Part shown: piece after piece, positions 56,766 through 64,000 of the stretch
Position numbering within the stretch: the first letter of the stretch is position 1
Layout: each line of letters opens with the position of its first letter
NCBI RefSeq assembly: GCF_002846205.1
Contig: NZ_PHKV01000001.1
Coordinates: 1,302,001 to 1,366,000, forward strand
Direction of reading: 5' to 3'
DNA length: 64,000 bases
DNA from: Xanthomonas prunicola
Lineage (GTDB): Bacteria; Pseudomonadota; Gammaproteobacteria; Xanthomonadales; Xanthomonadaceae
Position numbers and translations under genes: made by a program
The notes under the pieces: model-generated
Seen by the model: the letters and a program-made list of their open reading frames with translations, nothing else
The model's database searches: none
Told to the model about the DNA's origin: nothing

Positions 56766-56788
56766 GAGTTCCCAGAATTCTATTTATA
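56766..56788 (-). promoter_or_regulatory. Possible rpoH promoter elements
   Basis: On the minus strand, TATAAATA (56781-56788) could be a -10 for a sigma-70 promoter. GGGAACTC (56766-56773) resembles a sigma-E type -35. In E. coli rpoH has both kinds. No firm partner hexamers were found here. Confidence 0.3.
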
Positions 56789-56916
56789 GAACGTTAGAGC
56801 TTTTGAAGACATCGGTGTTCTACAGCCCGGCATTCGAAATTCGACACCTACGTTACCACCAGCCCCGCTGTAAACCGTGACAATTTGGTTGCGAAACGGG
56901 CTGCCGGCAGCACTGT

Positions 56917-57642
56917 TCAGGCACTGGCGAGGGTGGGCTGCAGCGCACTGCGCGGCGGCAGCGACCAGTCGATTGGGCTGATCCCGCGTCGCTGCAAATG
57001 CGCGTTGGTCTTGGAGAAATGCTGGCAGCCCAGGAAGCCGCGGTGCGCCGACAACGGCGAGGGATGCGGCGCCTTGAACACGCGGTGGCGCGCCTGGTCG
57101 ATGACCTTGCCCTTGGACTGCGCGTAACTGCCCCAGAGCAGGAACACCAGCCCTTCGCGCTCGCGGTTGAGGGTGTCCACCACATGATCAGTGAAGCCTT
57201 CCCAGCCCTTGTTCTGATGCGCGCCAGCGCGGCCCTGCTCCACCGTCAGCACGGCATTGAGCAGCAGCACACCCTGGCGCGCCCAGGGCATCAGGTAGCC
57301 GTGGTCCGGCCGCGCGATACCCAGATCGTCCTGGATCTCTTTATAAATGTTGAGCAGCGACGGCGGCACCGGCACGCCGGGCAGCACCGAAAAGCACAGC
57401 CCATGCGCCTGGCCTTCACCGTGATACGGGTCCTGGCCCAGGATCACCACCTTGACCTGCTCGAACGGGGTGGCGTCGAAGGCCGCAAAGATCTGCGGGC
57501 CCGGCGGAAACACTCGCGCCCCGGCCGCCTTGCGCTGGCGCAGGAATGCGGACAGCTCCTGCATTTCCGGGCGCAGCAGCCAGTCGCCCACCTTTGCCTT
57601 CCACGACGGTTCCAGCTGGATACGTGCTTCCACTTCAGTCAT
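56917..57642 (-). CDS. ung: Uracil-DNA glycosylase
   Basis: Ung removes uracil from DNA at the start of base excision repair. The 241-residue family-1 protein has the water-activating motif '[13 protein letters not shown]' near residue 78 and the DNA-intercalation loop '[10 protein letters not shown]' near 203. '[12 protein letters not shown]' and '[14 protein letters not shown]' are further family segments. It overlaps the upstream tandem-receiver gene by ATGA, an unusual pairing of a repair enzyme with a signalling protein. Confidence 0.97.
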   Translation of the reverse strand: MTEVEARIQLEPSWKAKVGDWLLRPEMQELSAFLRQRKAAGARVFPPGPQIFAAFDATPFEQVKVVILGQDPYHGEGQAHGLCFSVLPGVPVPPSLLNIYKEIQDDLGIARPDHGYLMPWARQGVLLLNAVLTVEQGRAGAHQNKGWEGFTDHVVDTLNREREGLVFLLWGSYAQSKGKVIDQARHRVFKAPHPSPLSAHRGFLGCQHFSKTNAHLQRRGISPIDWSLPPRSALQPTLASA

Positions 57643-58481
57643 AGCGTGACAGCCTGATCCTCCAAGCGCGCCAAGCGCAGCTGGAACAACACCTTGGTTA
57701 CCAGCAGGCGCTCTTCGATCGGTTTTTGCACCAGATCATTGGCACCGGCGCGCAGCAATTCGGACTGATTCCGCGGGTTGGTATCGCCGGTCATCACCAG
57801 CACCGGCAGGCGCCGCTTGCCATAGGCGAAATCGATGCGGATACGCTCGACCACGTCGCGGCCGTTGAGCTCGCCTTTCAGGGTGACGTCGGTCAGCACC
57901 ACGTCGATGCGGCGCTCGGTGCGGCCCAGCGATTCGGCGGTGAGCAATGCAAATGCATCTTCGGCGGTGAGCACATGCACCACTTTCAGGCTCTGGCGCT
58001 CGAGCATGCGCTTGGTCGCCTCGGCCACCACGCGGCTGTCTTCGATGTAGAGCACGGTTGCACCCACCACCGGCTCGGGCTGCACGTAGCCGCGGATGAA
58101 GGTGGCCAGGGCTTCATGCCCCAACGCCTTGTCGAAATAATCGGTGACGTACTCGGTGAAGCGGCGCTCCACCAGATGCTGCTGCGCATCGCCGGACACC
58201 ACGATCACCGGCACATACGCCTGCCCGGCAGTCTCGCGCACGCTGCGCGCCAGGGTCAGGCCGTCGCCATCGGGCAGCGACAGCGAGGTGGTCACCAGAT
58301 CCACTGCGCCGGCCTCCAGTGCCTCACGCGCTTCGGCAATGCTGGAACAGCCGATCACCTGCACGTTGGGCAGGTCGCGCTTGAGCACGTCGGCAATCAG
58401 CTTGCGCACCAGCTTGGAGCCATCGACCACCATCACGCGCGGCGCGTCGCTGATCAGGTGTTTGAGATCTGGTGGATGCAT
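57639..58481 (-). CDS. Tandem receiver-domain response regulator, first receiver degenerate
   Basis: This 280-residue protein consists of two CheY-like receiver domains and no output domain. Receiver 1 (about 14-130) has '[18 protein letters not shown]', but the phosphoacceptor position in '[13 protein letters not shown]' is Ser66 instead of Asp. Receiver 2 (about 145-270) is intact: '[18 protein letters not shown]', the phosphoacceptor in '[12 protein letters not shown]', and 'VLVMTGDT' with 'QKPIEE'. It could act as a phosphate sink or a binding-only regulator; partner kinases are not nearby. It overlaps ung by ATGA and begins just upstream of ftsX. Confidence 0.87.
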   Translation of the reverse strand: MHPPDLKHLISDAPRVMVVDGSKLVRKLIADVLKRDLPNVQVIGCSSIAEAREALEAGAVDLVTTSLSLPDGDGLTLARSVRETAGQAYVPVIVVSGDAQQHLVERRFTEYVTDYFDKALGHEALATFIRGYVQPEPVVGATVLYIEDSRVVAEATKRMLERQSLKVVHVLTAEDAFALLTAESLGRTERRIDVVLTDVTLKGELNGRDVVERIRIDFAYGKRRLPVLVMTGDTNPRNQSELLRAGANDLVQKPIEERLLVTKVLFQLRLARLEDQAVTL

Positions 58482-58489
58482 GGCAGGTC

Positions 58490-59440
58490 TCAGGTCTCGG
58501 TGGGACGGGTCTGGCGAAGGAAATGGCCGGTCACCAGCCAGGCACCCAACCATCCCAGCACAAGTGTGCCGACCAGCACCATCGCAGAATGCAACAGATC
58601 CAGCCCGTGCAGGGTAAAAGAACTGGCGTAACTGTCGGCCAATGTCGCCAGGGGCGCACGCAACGCCAGGCCCGAGGCGGCGATCAGAGCGAGCGCAACG
58701 GCGCCGGCACCGAGCCCATACCACGCACCCAGATACAGGAACGGGCGACGGATAAAGCCATCGCTGGCACCGAGCAACTGCAGCACGCCAATTTCTTCGC
58801 GCCGCGACTGGATGTCCAGGCGCACGGTGTTCCCAACCACCAACACCGCACCGATGCCAAGCAAGGCCGACAGCACCTGCACCAGGCGCTCGCCGAAGTG
58901 CAACCAGCCATCCAGGCGCTTACGCCACAGCGCATCGTGCTGCACCTGATCGGTCTGCGGCAGCGCCTGCAGGGCACCGGCCAGTTGCGCGTCGTCGGCC
59001 GGATCGGCGGGGGTGACGATGAGCAAGGTGGGCAGCGGGTTATCGCCCAGCGCATCGGCGGCCTCGTCGAGCTTGGCGCTCTCGCGCAGCTCGGCCAAAC
59101 CCTGCTCGGGCGTGCGCAAGGTGACCTTGGCGACGTCCGGACGCGCGCGCAGCTCGCCGGCCAGCGCCTGCGCCGCATCGGCGGCCACCTCGACCTTGAG
59201 AAACAGATTGATTTCGCGCGACTGCTGCACGCTGCCGGCCAGCAGTTTGACGTTGTCCAGCGCGATCGATAGCCCCAACGGCAACGCCAGCGCCAAGGCC
59301 ATCACCACGATGGTCAACAAGGTCGCCCACGGCTTGCGCATCGCACGGCCCAGGCTGAAGGCGATGCTGTGCAGATGGTGGTCGATCCATACGCCCAATC
59401 GCGACGGCGCGACGGTTTCGGTATTGGTGGGCTTGCTCAT
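58490..59440 (-). CDS. ftsX: Cell division ABC transporter permease FtsX
   Basis: This 316-residue inner-membrane protein forms the FtsEX complex that links the divisome to murein hydrolases. It has four transmembrane segments: 'ATLLTIVVMALALALPLGLSI' (near 40) before the periplasmic loop (65-175), and three further segments in the C-terminal half. The loop has the 'FLKVEVAADAAQALAGELR' segment expected of the family. Its start overlaps the ftsE stop (ATGA), the conserved ftsEX order. The stop is 8 bases from the start of the tandem-receiver gene. Confidence 0.95.
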   Translation of the reverse strand: MSKPTNTETVAPSRLGVWIDHHLHSIAFSLGRAMRKPWATLLTIVVMALALALPLGLSIALDNVKLLAGSVQQSREINLFLKVEVAADAAQALAGELRARPDVAKVTLRTPEQGLAELRESAKLDEAADALGDNPLPTLLIVTPADPADDAQLAGALQALPQTDQVQHDALWRKRLDGWLHFGERLVQVLSALLGIGAVLVVGNTVRLDIQSRREEIGVLQLLGASDGFIRRPFLYLGAWYGLGAGAVALALIAASGLALRAPLATLADSYASSFTLHGLDLLHSAMVLVGTLVLGWLGAWLVTGHFLRQTRPTET

Positions 59441-60123
59441 TCGGCCAGGTCCTGCGGCGAGATGTCGTCGACCAGGCGGCCGTGATCCAGAATCAGCACG
59501 CGTTTGCGCATCTGCTTGAGCAGGGCGAGGTCGTGGCTGACCACCAGCACGCTGGTGCCGCGCGCAGGAAGTTCGGCAAACAACTGCATGATTTCTGCGG
59601 CCAGTGCCGGATCGAGGTTACCAGTGGGCTCATCGGCCACCAGCAGGCGCGGCTCGCCGACGATGGCACGCGCGATGCCCACCCGCTGTTGCTCGCCCGC
59701 AGACAACTGCGACGGCAAGGCTTTCTCGCGATGGGCCAGACCGATACGTTCCAGCGCGGAGCGCACGCGCTTGCCGATCTCGGCGCGCCGAGTGCCGCGC
59801 AGGATCAACGGCAAGGCCACGTTCTCGGCGATGCTGCGGTCGTTGAGCAGGCGGTGGTCCTGATAGACCGCGCCCACCTGGCGCCGATGTAACGGAATCT
59901 GCCGGCCACGCACCTTGAGCAGGTTGCGTTCGCCCAGCAGCACCGCGCCCTGACTCGGGCGTTCGCTGAGGTGGATCAGTTTCAGCAAGGTACTTTTGCC
60001 GGCGCCGGAGTGGCCGGTCACGAACAGCATCTCGCCATCGGCCACTTCGAAGCTGACATCGGTCAGCGCCTGGTGGCCACCGGCGTAGTGCTTGCTGACG
60101 TTGTCGAAACGCAGAACGGTCAT
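59437..60123 (-). CDS. ftsE: Cell division ATP-binding protein FtsE
   Basis: FtsE powers FtsX. The 228-residue ABC ATPase has Walker A 'GHSGAGKSTLLKL' near residue 37, Q-loop 'VYQDHRLL', signature 'LSAGEQQRVGIARAI' near 140, Walker B 'LLVADEPTGNLD' near 162 and the H-loop 'VVSHDLAL'. The length matches the family. It is the first gene of ftsEX, followed by the tandem-receiver and ung genes in the same orientation, so all four may share a transcript. Confidence 0.97.
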   Translation of the reverse strand: MTVLRFDNVSKHYAGGHQALTDVSFEVADGEMLFVTGHSGAGKSTLLKLIHLSERPSQGAVLLGERNLLKVRGRQIPLHRRQVGAVYQDHRLLNDRSIAENVALPLILRGTRRAEIGKRVRSALERIGLAHREKALPSQLSAGEQQRVGIARAIVGEPRLLVADEPTGNLDPALAAEIMQLFAELPARGTSVLVVSHDLALLKQMRKRVLILDHGRLVDDISPQDLAE

Positions 60124-60198
60124 TCAGCGATTATGCCGGAGCGCCAGTGCTTGCGTCGCATCGCCGATGCGCGGCGATGCGATCAGTGCCGCAAACGG

Positions 60199-61923
60199 TC
60201 AGTTGCCGGAGACCAGCAAACGCAGTCGGCGGCCGATCCGGCTGAGCAGCGACGGGCTGCCCGACGGCTTGGTCGCGGCACGCACCGGCTTGGCGACCAC
60301 CTGGGTGGGCTTGCGCGGCGCGGCAGGCGCGGCGACCGGCGTGGAGGCCACTGCCGGCTCGGCGCCTTCGACCGGACGACCGTTGCGGCGCCGCCGACGC
60401 TTGCGCGGTGCGCGCTCGGCATCGGCCACGATGGTGGAAGGTGCCTGGGCCGCTGCTGCCGCAACCACCGGATGTTCGGTCGGCGCCGCAGTTGCAGGCG
60501 CTTGCCCTTCCACCCGCGGCTTACGGCGCGGACGCGGCTTGCCATCGGCACCGGCGCTGCCGCCATCGCGGCGACCGCCGCCACTGCCGCTGCGCGATCC
60601 GCCGCCGGGGCCACTGCGCCCGCCACCACGACGCTGTTCTTCGGCAGCACGCTGCTCGCGCGCTTCGCGGAAGATCGTGCCCACGCTGTCGCCAGCGTCG
60701 TCGTCGGCCTCTTCGCCTTCCGCCGGCACGCGTGCTGCACGCGGCAACGGCGTCAACAGCTCGGAGGTCACCGGCTCCACCGGGATCTTCTGCTCGATAT
60801 AGGCCTCGATGTCCGGCAGGCTCATCGCATAACGCTCGCAAGCGAAGCTGATCGCATCACCCTCCTCGCCCAGACGCGCGGTGCGGCCGATGCGGTGCAC
60901 GTAGTCTTCGGCGTCGAACGGCAAATCGTAGTTATAGACGTACTTGACGCCGTCAATGTGCAGACCGCGCGCGGCCACGTCGGTGGCAACCAGGATTTCG
61001 AGCTGGCCCTTCTGGAAGCGATTGAGCAGCGACTCGCGCTTCTTCTGCGGCACGTCGCCGGACAGCACGCCAACCCGGTAACCGTGGCGCTCCAGGGTGC
61101 GCGCCACGCGCTCGACGAACGCCTTGGTGTTGACGAACACCATCGTGCGGGCGCCTTCGCTACGCGACAACAAACCCAACAGCAGCGTCTGCTTCTCCTC
61201 GTCGGACGGGAAGTAGATGCGCTGGCGCACCCGCGCGGCGGTGATGGTCTCGGTCTCGACGACGAGCTTTTCCGGCTCGTTCATGTGCTCGTAGGCCAGC
61301 TCCAGCACGCGGTGGCTGAGCGTGGCCGAGAACAGCAGCGTCTGCCGGGTACCGCGCTCGGGCATGCGCCGCAGCAGGAAGCGGATGTCCTTGATGAAGC
61401 CCAGGTCGAACATGCGGTCGGCTTCGTCCAGCACGCAGATCTCGCAGGCATGCAGCGACACCACCTTGTGCTGCTTGACGTAGTCGATCAGCCGGCCCGG
61501 GGTGGCGATGATCACGTCCACACCCTGCTGCAGCAGTTCGCGCTGCTTGTCGTAGTCCACACCGCCGTAGACCAGCGCAAAGCGCAGGCCCAGATCGGCG
61601 CCGAACTTCACTGCGTCCTTGTGGATCTGGATCGCCAACTCGCGGGTCGGCGCCAGGATCAGCGCGCGCGGGTCTTCCGGCTTGCGGTCGGCCAGGGCCG
61701 GGCGATTCAGCAGGCGATTCATCACCGCCACCAGGAAGGCCAGGGTCTTGCCGGTGCCGGTCTGGGCCTGGCCGGCGACATCGCCGCCCGGCAGCGCGAC
61801 CGGCAAGGTCAGCGCCTGGATCGGGGTACAGCGGGTAAACCCTGCGCTCTCCAGCCCGGCGACCAACGCCGGATGCAGGTCGAACGAGGAAAAAGTCAAA
61901 TCGGTTAGCGGTTTGTCGCTCAT
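60199..61923 (-). CDS. rhlB: DEAD-box RNA helicase RhlB with a long basic tail
   Basis: This 574-residue ATP-dependent RNA helicase would be an RNA-degradosome component. The helicase core covers residues 1-390: 'AQTGTGKT' (motif I), 'PTRELAIQI' (Ia), '[10 protein letters not shown]' (II), 'LLFSATLSH' (III) and '[12 protein letters not shown]' (VI). The start '[21 protein letters not shown]' and Q-motif are RhlB-like. The last 170 residues are disordered, Gly/Arg/Pro/Ala-rich with RRRRR clusters ('[10 protein letters not shown]'), longer than in E. coli RhlB (421 residues), and probably bind RNA. It is divergent from trxA, with rho downstream of trxA, the conserved rhlB-trxA-rho neighbourhood. 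Confidence 0.95.
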   Translation of the reverse strand: MSDKPLTDLTFSSFDLHPALVAGLESAGFTRCTPIQALTLPVALPGGDVAGQAQTGTGKTLAFLVAVMNRLLNRPALADRKPEDPRALILAPTRELAIQIHKDAVKFGADLGLRFALVYGGVDYDKQRELLQQGVDVIIATPGRLIDYVKQHKVVSLHACEICVLDEADRMFDLGFIKDIRFLLRRMPERGTRQTLLFSATLSHRVLELAYEHMNEPEKLVVETETITAARVRQRIYFPSDEEKQTLLLGLLSRSEGARTMVFVNTKAFVERVARTLERHGYRVGVLSGDVPQKKRESLLNRFQKGQLEILVATDVAARGLHIDGVKYVYNYDLPFDAEDYVHRIGRTARLGEEGDAISFACERYAMSLPDIEAYIEQKIPVEPVTSELLTPLPRAARVPAEGEEADDDAGDSVGTIFREAREQRAAEEQRRGGGRSGPGGGSRSGSGGGRRDGGSAGADGKPRPRRKPRVEGQAPATAAPTEHPVVAAAAAQAPSTIVADAERAPRKRRRRRNGRPVEGAEPAVASTPVAAPAAPRKPTQVVAKPVRAATKPSGSPSLLSRIGRRLRLLVSGN

Positions 61924-62074
61924 TATTCCGTCTTCGTGAGGCGCCCTGGGCAGCCCGGGCGCGGCTTGCATCGATGCCGACAGCGTCGCAAACTGCGGCT
62001 CTTGTGGCGGACAGCGCGGCTTCAGGACCAACACTTGATTGAGTCGCGCAATGCCCCAGTTTAACGCAATGTAG

Positions 62075-62102
62075 CGGCCTGCCCGTTCGGGTGGGCCGTT
62101 TT
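62075..62102 (+). terminator. Terminator-like hairpin in the trxA leader (possible attenuator)
   Basis: CGGCC-TG-CCCG (62075-62085), loop TT, CGGG-TG-GGCCG (62088-62098) and TTTT (62099-62102) form a two-part stem with a symmetrical internal loop and a T tail. It lies only 20 bases before the trxA start, and no plus-strand gene precedes it, so a leader-attenuation role or the end of a short RNA fits better than ordinary termination. Confidence 0.55.
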
Positions 62103-62121
62103 GGTTTCCAGGAGACCCAAC

Positions 62122-62463
62122 GTGAGCGATAAGGTTCAACATGTCGGCGATGCCGACTTCGATACAGCGGTACTGCAATCCGGCGAACCGGTTCTGGTGG
62201 ATTTCTGGGCCGAGTGGTGTGGCCCGTGCAAGATGATCGCACCGGTGCTGGACGATCTGGCCGACACCTACCAGGGCCGCCTGAAGGTCGCCAAGGTCAA
62301 TGTGGACCAGAACCGCGCCCTGGCCATCAAGTACCACGTGCGTTCGATCCCGATGCTGTTGCTGTTCAAGGACGGGCAGGTGCAGGCCACCCAGATCGGT
62401 GCGGTCGGCAAGGGCCAGTTGACCCAGATGATCGACAAGACCCTGGGCGGCGCGGCCGCCTGA
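62122..62463 (+). CDS. trxA: Thioredoxin
   Basis: This 113-residue thioredoxin is a small cytoplasmic disulfide reductase. The active site '[16 protein letters not shown]' is at residues 28-43, with the cis-proline in '[11 protein letters not shown]' near residue 77. The size and sequence are typical of TrxA. The start is GTG 62122, with AGGAGA 6 bases upstream. A terminator-like hairpin precedes it closely. It lies between rhlB (divergent) and rho (same strand, 216-bp gap). Confidence 0.96.
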   Translation: MSDKVQHVGDADFDTAVLQSGEPVLVDFWAEWCGPCKMIAPVLDDLADTYQGRLKVAKVNVDQNRALAIKYHVRSIPMLLLFKDGQVQATQIGAVGKGQLTQMIDKTLGGAAA

Positions 62464-62598
62464 GCAGACGGGCGTCCAGCGATGGGCGCCCGATGATGCG
62501 CCGGCAGTTAAATCCTGCGCCGGAAGACGCTTGCGCGGTCACGCGCCGCGGTGATAGTGTCAGTCGGTCCGGCACACGTTCGTGCGCCGCCGTACCCC

Positions 62599-62616
62599 TC
62601 TAGAAACTCTTCTAGA
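62599..62616 (+). other. Short perfect hairpin in the rho leader
   Basis: TCTAGAA (62599-62605) and TTCTAGA (62610-62616) pair perfectly around ACTC, 63 bases before the rho start. It is AT-rich for this genome and without a T-run. rho is autoregulated by attenuation in E. coli; whether this hairpin takes part is unknown. Confidence 0.4.
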
Positions 62617-62679
62617 CTCCCATCTACCAATAGTTCGCCCCCTAGCTGGGCGCTCGCACCTTAGCGAGGAATCACGCAC

Positions 62680-64000
62680 TTGTCCGATCATCCTTCCTCC
62701 GATACTGGGAGCAGCGTCGACGCTCCCGTCGAGAAGCGCGTGCGCAAGCCGCGCGTGAGCAAGACCGCCGTCATCAATGAAGACGGCGGCGCACAGCAGC
62801 CCAACCTGCCCTTGCCCGCCAGCCCCGCACCCGAAGCACCCCGTGCCCCGCAGGCACCGTCGCGCACTGCCGATCCGGCACCGGCGCAGACGTCCAGCGA
62901 TGGCGCACACGCCAGTCAGGCGCCCAGCGCCAACCACGGCGGCGACACCCACGGCGAGTCCCGCGAGGGCGGCCAGTCGCAGCAGCAGCGCTTCAACCAG
63001 GCGCAGCAACAGCAGAACCAGAATCAGGCCCAGAGCCAGGGACAAGGCCAGCAGCAGGGTCAAGCCCAGGCACAAGGCCAGAACCAGAACGCCGGCCAGA
63101 ATCAGCAAGGCCAGGGCGGTCAAGGTCAAGGTCAGGGGCAAAACCAGCAAGGCCAGAACCAGCAGGGCAATCGCCGCGACCGGTTCCGCAACCGCCGCGA
63201 CCGCGGCCCGCGTGACCGCTTCGGTAACGAAGGCGGCGGCATGCCCTCGTCCGATGGCAGCAACGAGCCGTTTATCGCGCGTCCGCATCCGGCCGTGCCG
63301 GAAGGCTTCCCGGTCTACTCGCTGAGCGATCTCAAGCGGATGCCGGCGCAGAAGCTGCTGGATATCGCCGATCAGCTCAATATCCAGGAAGGCGTGGCGC
63401 GTGCGCGCAAGCAGGACGTCATCTTCGCCCTGCTCAAGGTGCTCACCCGTCATGGCGAAGGCGTTGCCGCCGATGGCGTGCTGGAAATCCTGCCGGACGG
63501 CTTCGGTTTCCTGCGTGCTGCAGAAGCCAGCTATCTGGCCGGCCCGGACGATACGTATATTTCGCCCAGCCAGATCCGTCGCTTCAATCTGCGTACCGGC
63601 GACCATCTGTCCGGCCGCATCCGCTTCCCGAAGGACGGCGAACGCTATTTCGCGCTGTCGATCGTGGACACCATCAACGGTGAGCCCCTGGAAGCCAGCA
63701 AGAACAAGGTGCTGTTCGAAAACCTGACCCCGCTGTTCCCGCGTCGCCGGTTCCGTCTGGAACGTGGCGATGGGTCCACCGAGGACATCACCGGCCGCAT
63801 CCTGGATCTGATGGCGCCGCAGGGTAAGGGTCAGCGCGCGCTGATCGTCTCCCCGCCCAAGGCCGGTAAGACGATGATGATGCAGCAGGTGGCCACGGCC
63901 ATCACCACCAATCATCCCGAAGTGCACATGATCGTGCTGCTGATCGACGAGCGCCCGGAAGAAGTGACCGAAATGCAGCGCACCGTGCGCGGCGAGGTCA
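62680..64000 (+). CDS. rho: Transcription termination factor Rho, 3'-truncated by the window, with a Q/N/G-rich insert
   Basis: Rho terminates transcription as a ring-shaped RNA-dependent ATPase. The frame opens at TTG 62680, preceded by AGCGAGGA, and remains open to the window end (441 codons visible). Residues 1-212 form an extension absent from E. coli Rho. It is polar at first, then Q/N/G-rich at about 98-164 (long runs of Gln and Gly-Gln), then Arg/Asp-rich at 165-183. The conserved protein begins near residue 213 ('[21 protein letters not shown]'), with the RNA-binding '[15 protein letters not shown]' near 270 and Walker A '[10 protein letters not shown]' near 392-401. The C-terminal part lies beyond the window. 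Confidence 0.95.
   Translation, partial: MSDHPSSDTGSSVDAPVEKRVRKPRVSKTAVINEDGGAQQPNLPLPASPAPEAPRAPQAPSRTADPAPAQTSSDGAHASQAPSANHGGDTHGESREGGQSQQQRFNQAQQQQNQNQAQSQGQGQQQGQAQAQGQNQNAGQNQQGQGGQGQGQGQNQQGQNQQGNRRDRFRNRRDRGPRDRFGNEGGGMPSSDGSNEPFIARPHPAVPEGFPVYSLSDLKRMPAQKLLDIADQLNIQEGVARARKQDVIFALLKVLTRHGEGVAADGVLEILPDGFGFLRAAEASYLAGPDDTYISPSQIRRFNLRTGDHLSGRIRFPKDGERYFALSIVDTINGEPLEASKNKVLFENLTPLFPRRRFRLERGDGSTEDITGRILDLMAPQGKGQRALIVSPPKAGKTMMMQQVATAITTNHPEVHMIVLLIDERPEEVTEMQRTVRGEV

Noticed and set aside
59971-61908. Open frame of about 645 codons antisense to rhlB and ftsE
   Set aside because: Crosses two well-supported genes on the other strand and has no recognisable domain.
62968-63180. CRISPR array or DNA tandem repeat
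   Set aside because: The repetitive CAG/GGC pattern is in frame with rho, without spacers or palindromic repeats; it is coding low complexity. No CRISPR array was seen anywhere in the window.

Overview
This window is a chromosomal segment from a high-GC gammaproteobacterium of the Xanthomonas group (Xanthomonadaceae). The evidence is the set of housekeeping proteins (RpoD, RpoH, Rho with a long N-terminal extension, TopA with a Lys-rich tail, a RibA with an N-terminal extension), the GYF_2 and DUF4124 secreted or membrane proteins, and the intergenic repeat style. The species cannot be fixed by eye.

Region 1 (1-13830) is the right part of a P2-like (myovirus-type) prophage. It opens inside the tail tape-measure gene, followed by gpU and gpD homologues. 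Next comes an AT-richer two-gene cargo unit closed by its own terminator, then a divergent lysogeny switch: a repressor on the minus strand, and a Cro-like BcepMu gp16-family protein on the plus strand, with a perfect 16-bp palindrome between promoter elements. The early operon that follows carries an Ogr/Delta-type zinc-finger activator, a primase/helicase, about ten tightly overlapping small genes, a DUF4224 protein and a tyrosine integrase. The integrase abuts the 3' end of a CAU-anticodon tRNA gene, the likely attachment site. Between the primase and the small-gene operon is a 323-bp structured leader that looks like a C4/CI-type antisense-RNA immunity element of the P1/P4 kind. This is the most interesting observation in the window.

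Region 2 (14278-44243) is core chromosome: rpoD, dtd, an LpxL-like acyltransferase, ribA, two bacterial PH-domain membrane proteins, a surface-polysaccharide/LPS group (CDP-glycerol transferase-like, family 2 glycosyltransferase, O-antigen ligase-like, ArnT-like), rsmB-fmt-def, a LysM protein, dprA-smg, two GYF_2-domain fusion proteins, topA-tsaC, DUF4124 paralogues, an SDR, a small lipoprotein and sppA.

Region 3 (44328-64000) carries a MATE exporter, a decayed DUF3667 pseudogene, a sigma-like/transmembrane gene coupled to a DUF3106 gene, priA (behind an AT-rich region with two inverted DnaA boxes), a glutathione S-transferase, an NYN-domain protein, a type II NADH dehydrogenase, a TRIC-type channel, rpoH, ung overlapping a tandem-receiver regulator, ftsX-ftsE, rhlB, trxA and the 5' part of rho. 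Rho starts at TTG and carries a Q/N/G-rich, prion-like insert.

All assignments come from reading the sequence and from family knowledge; no database search was run.
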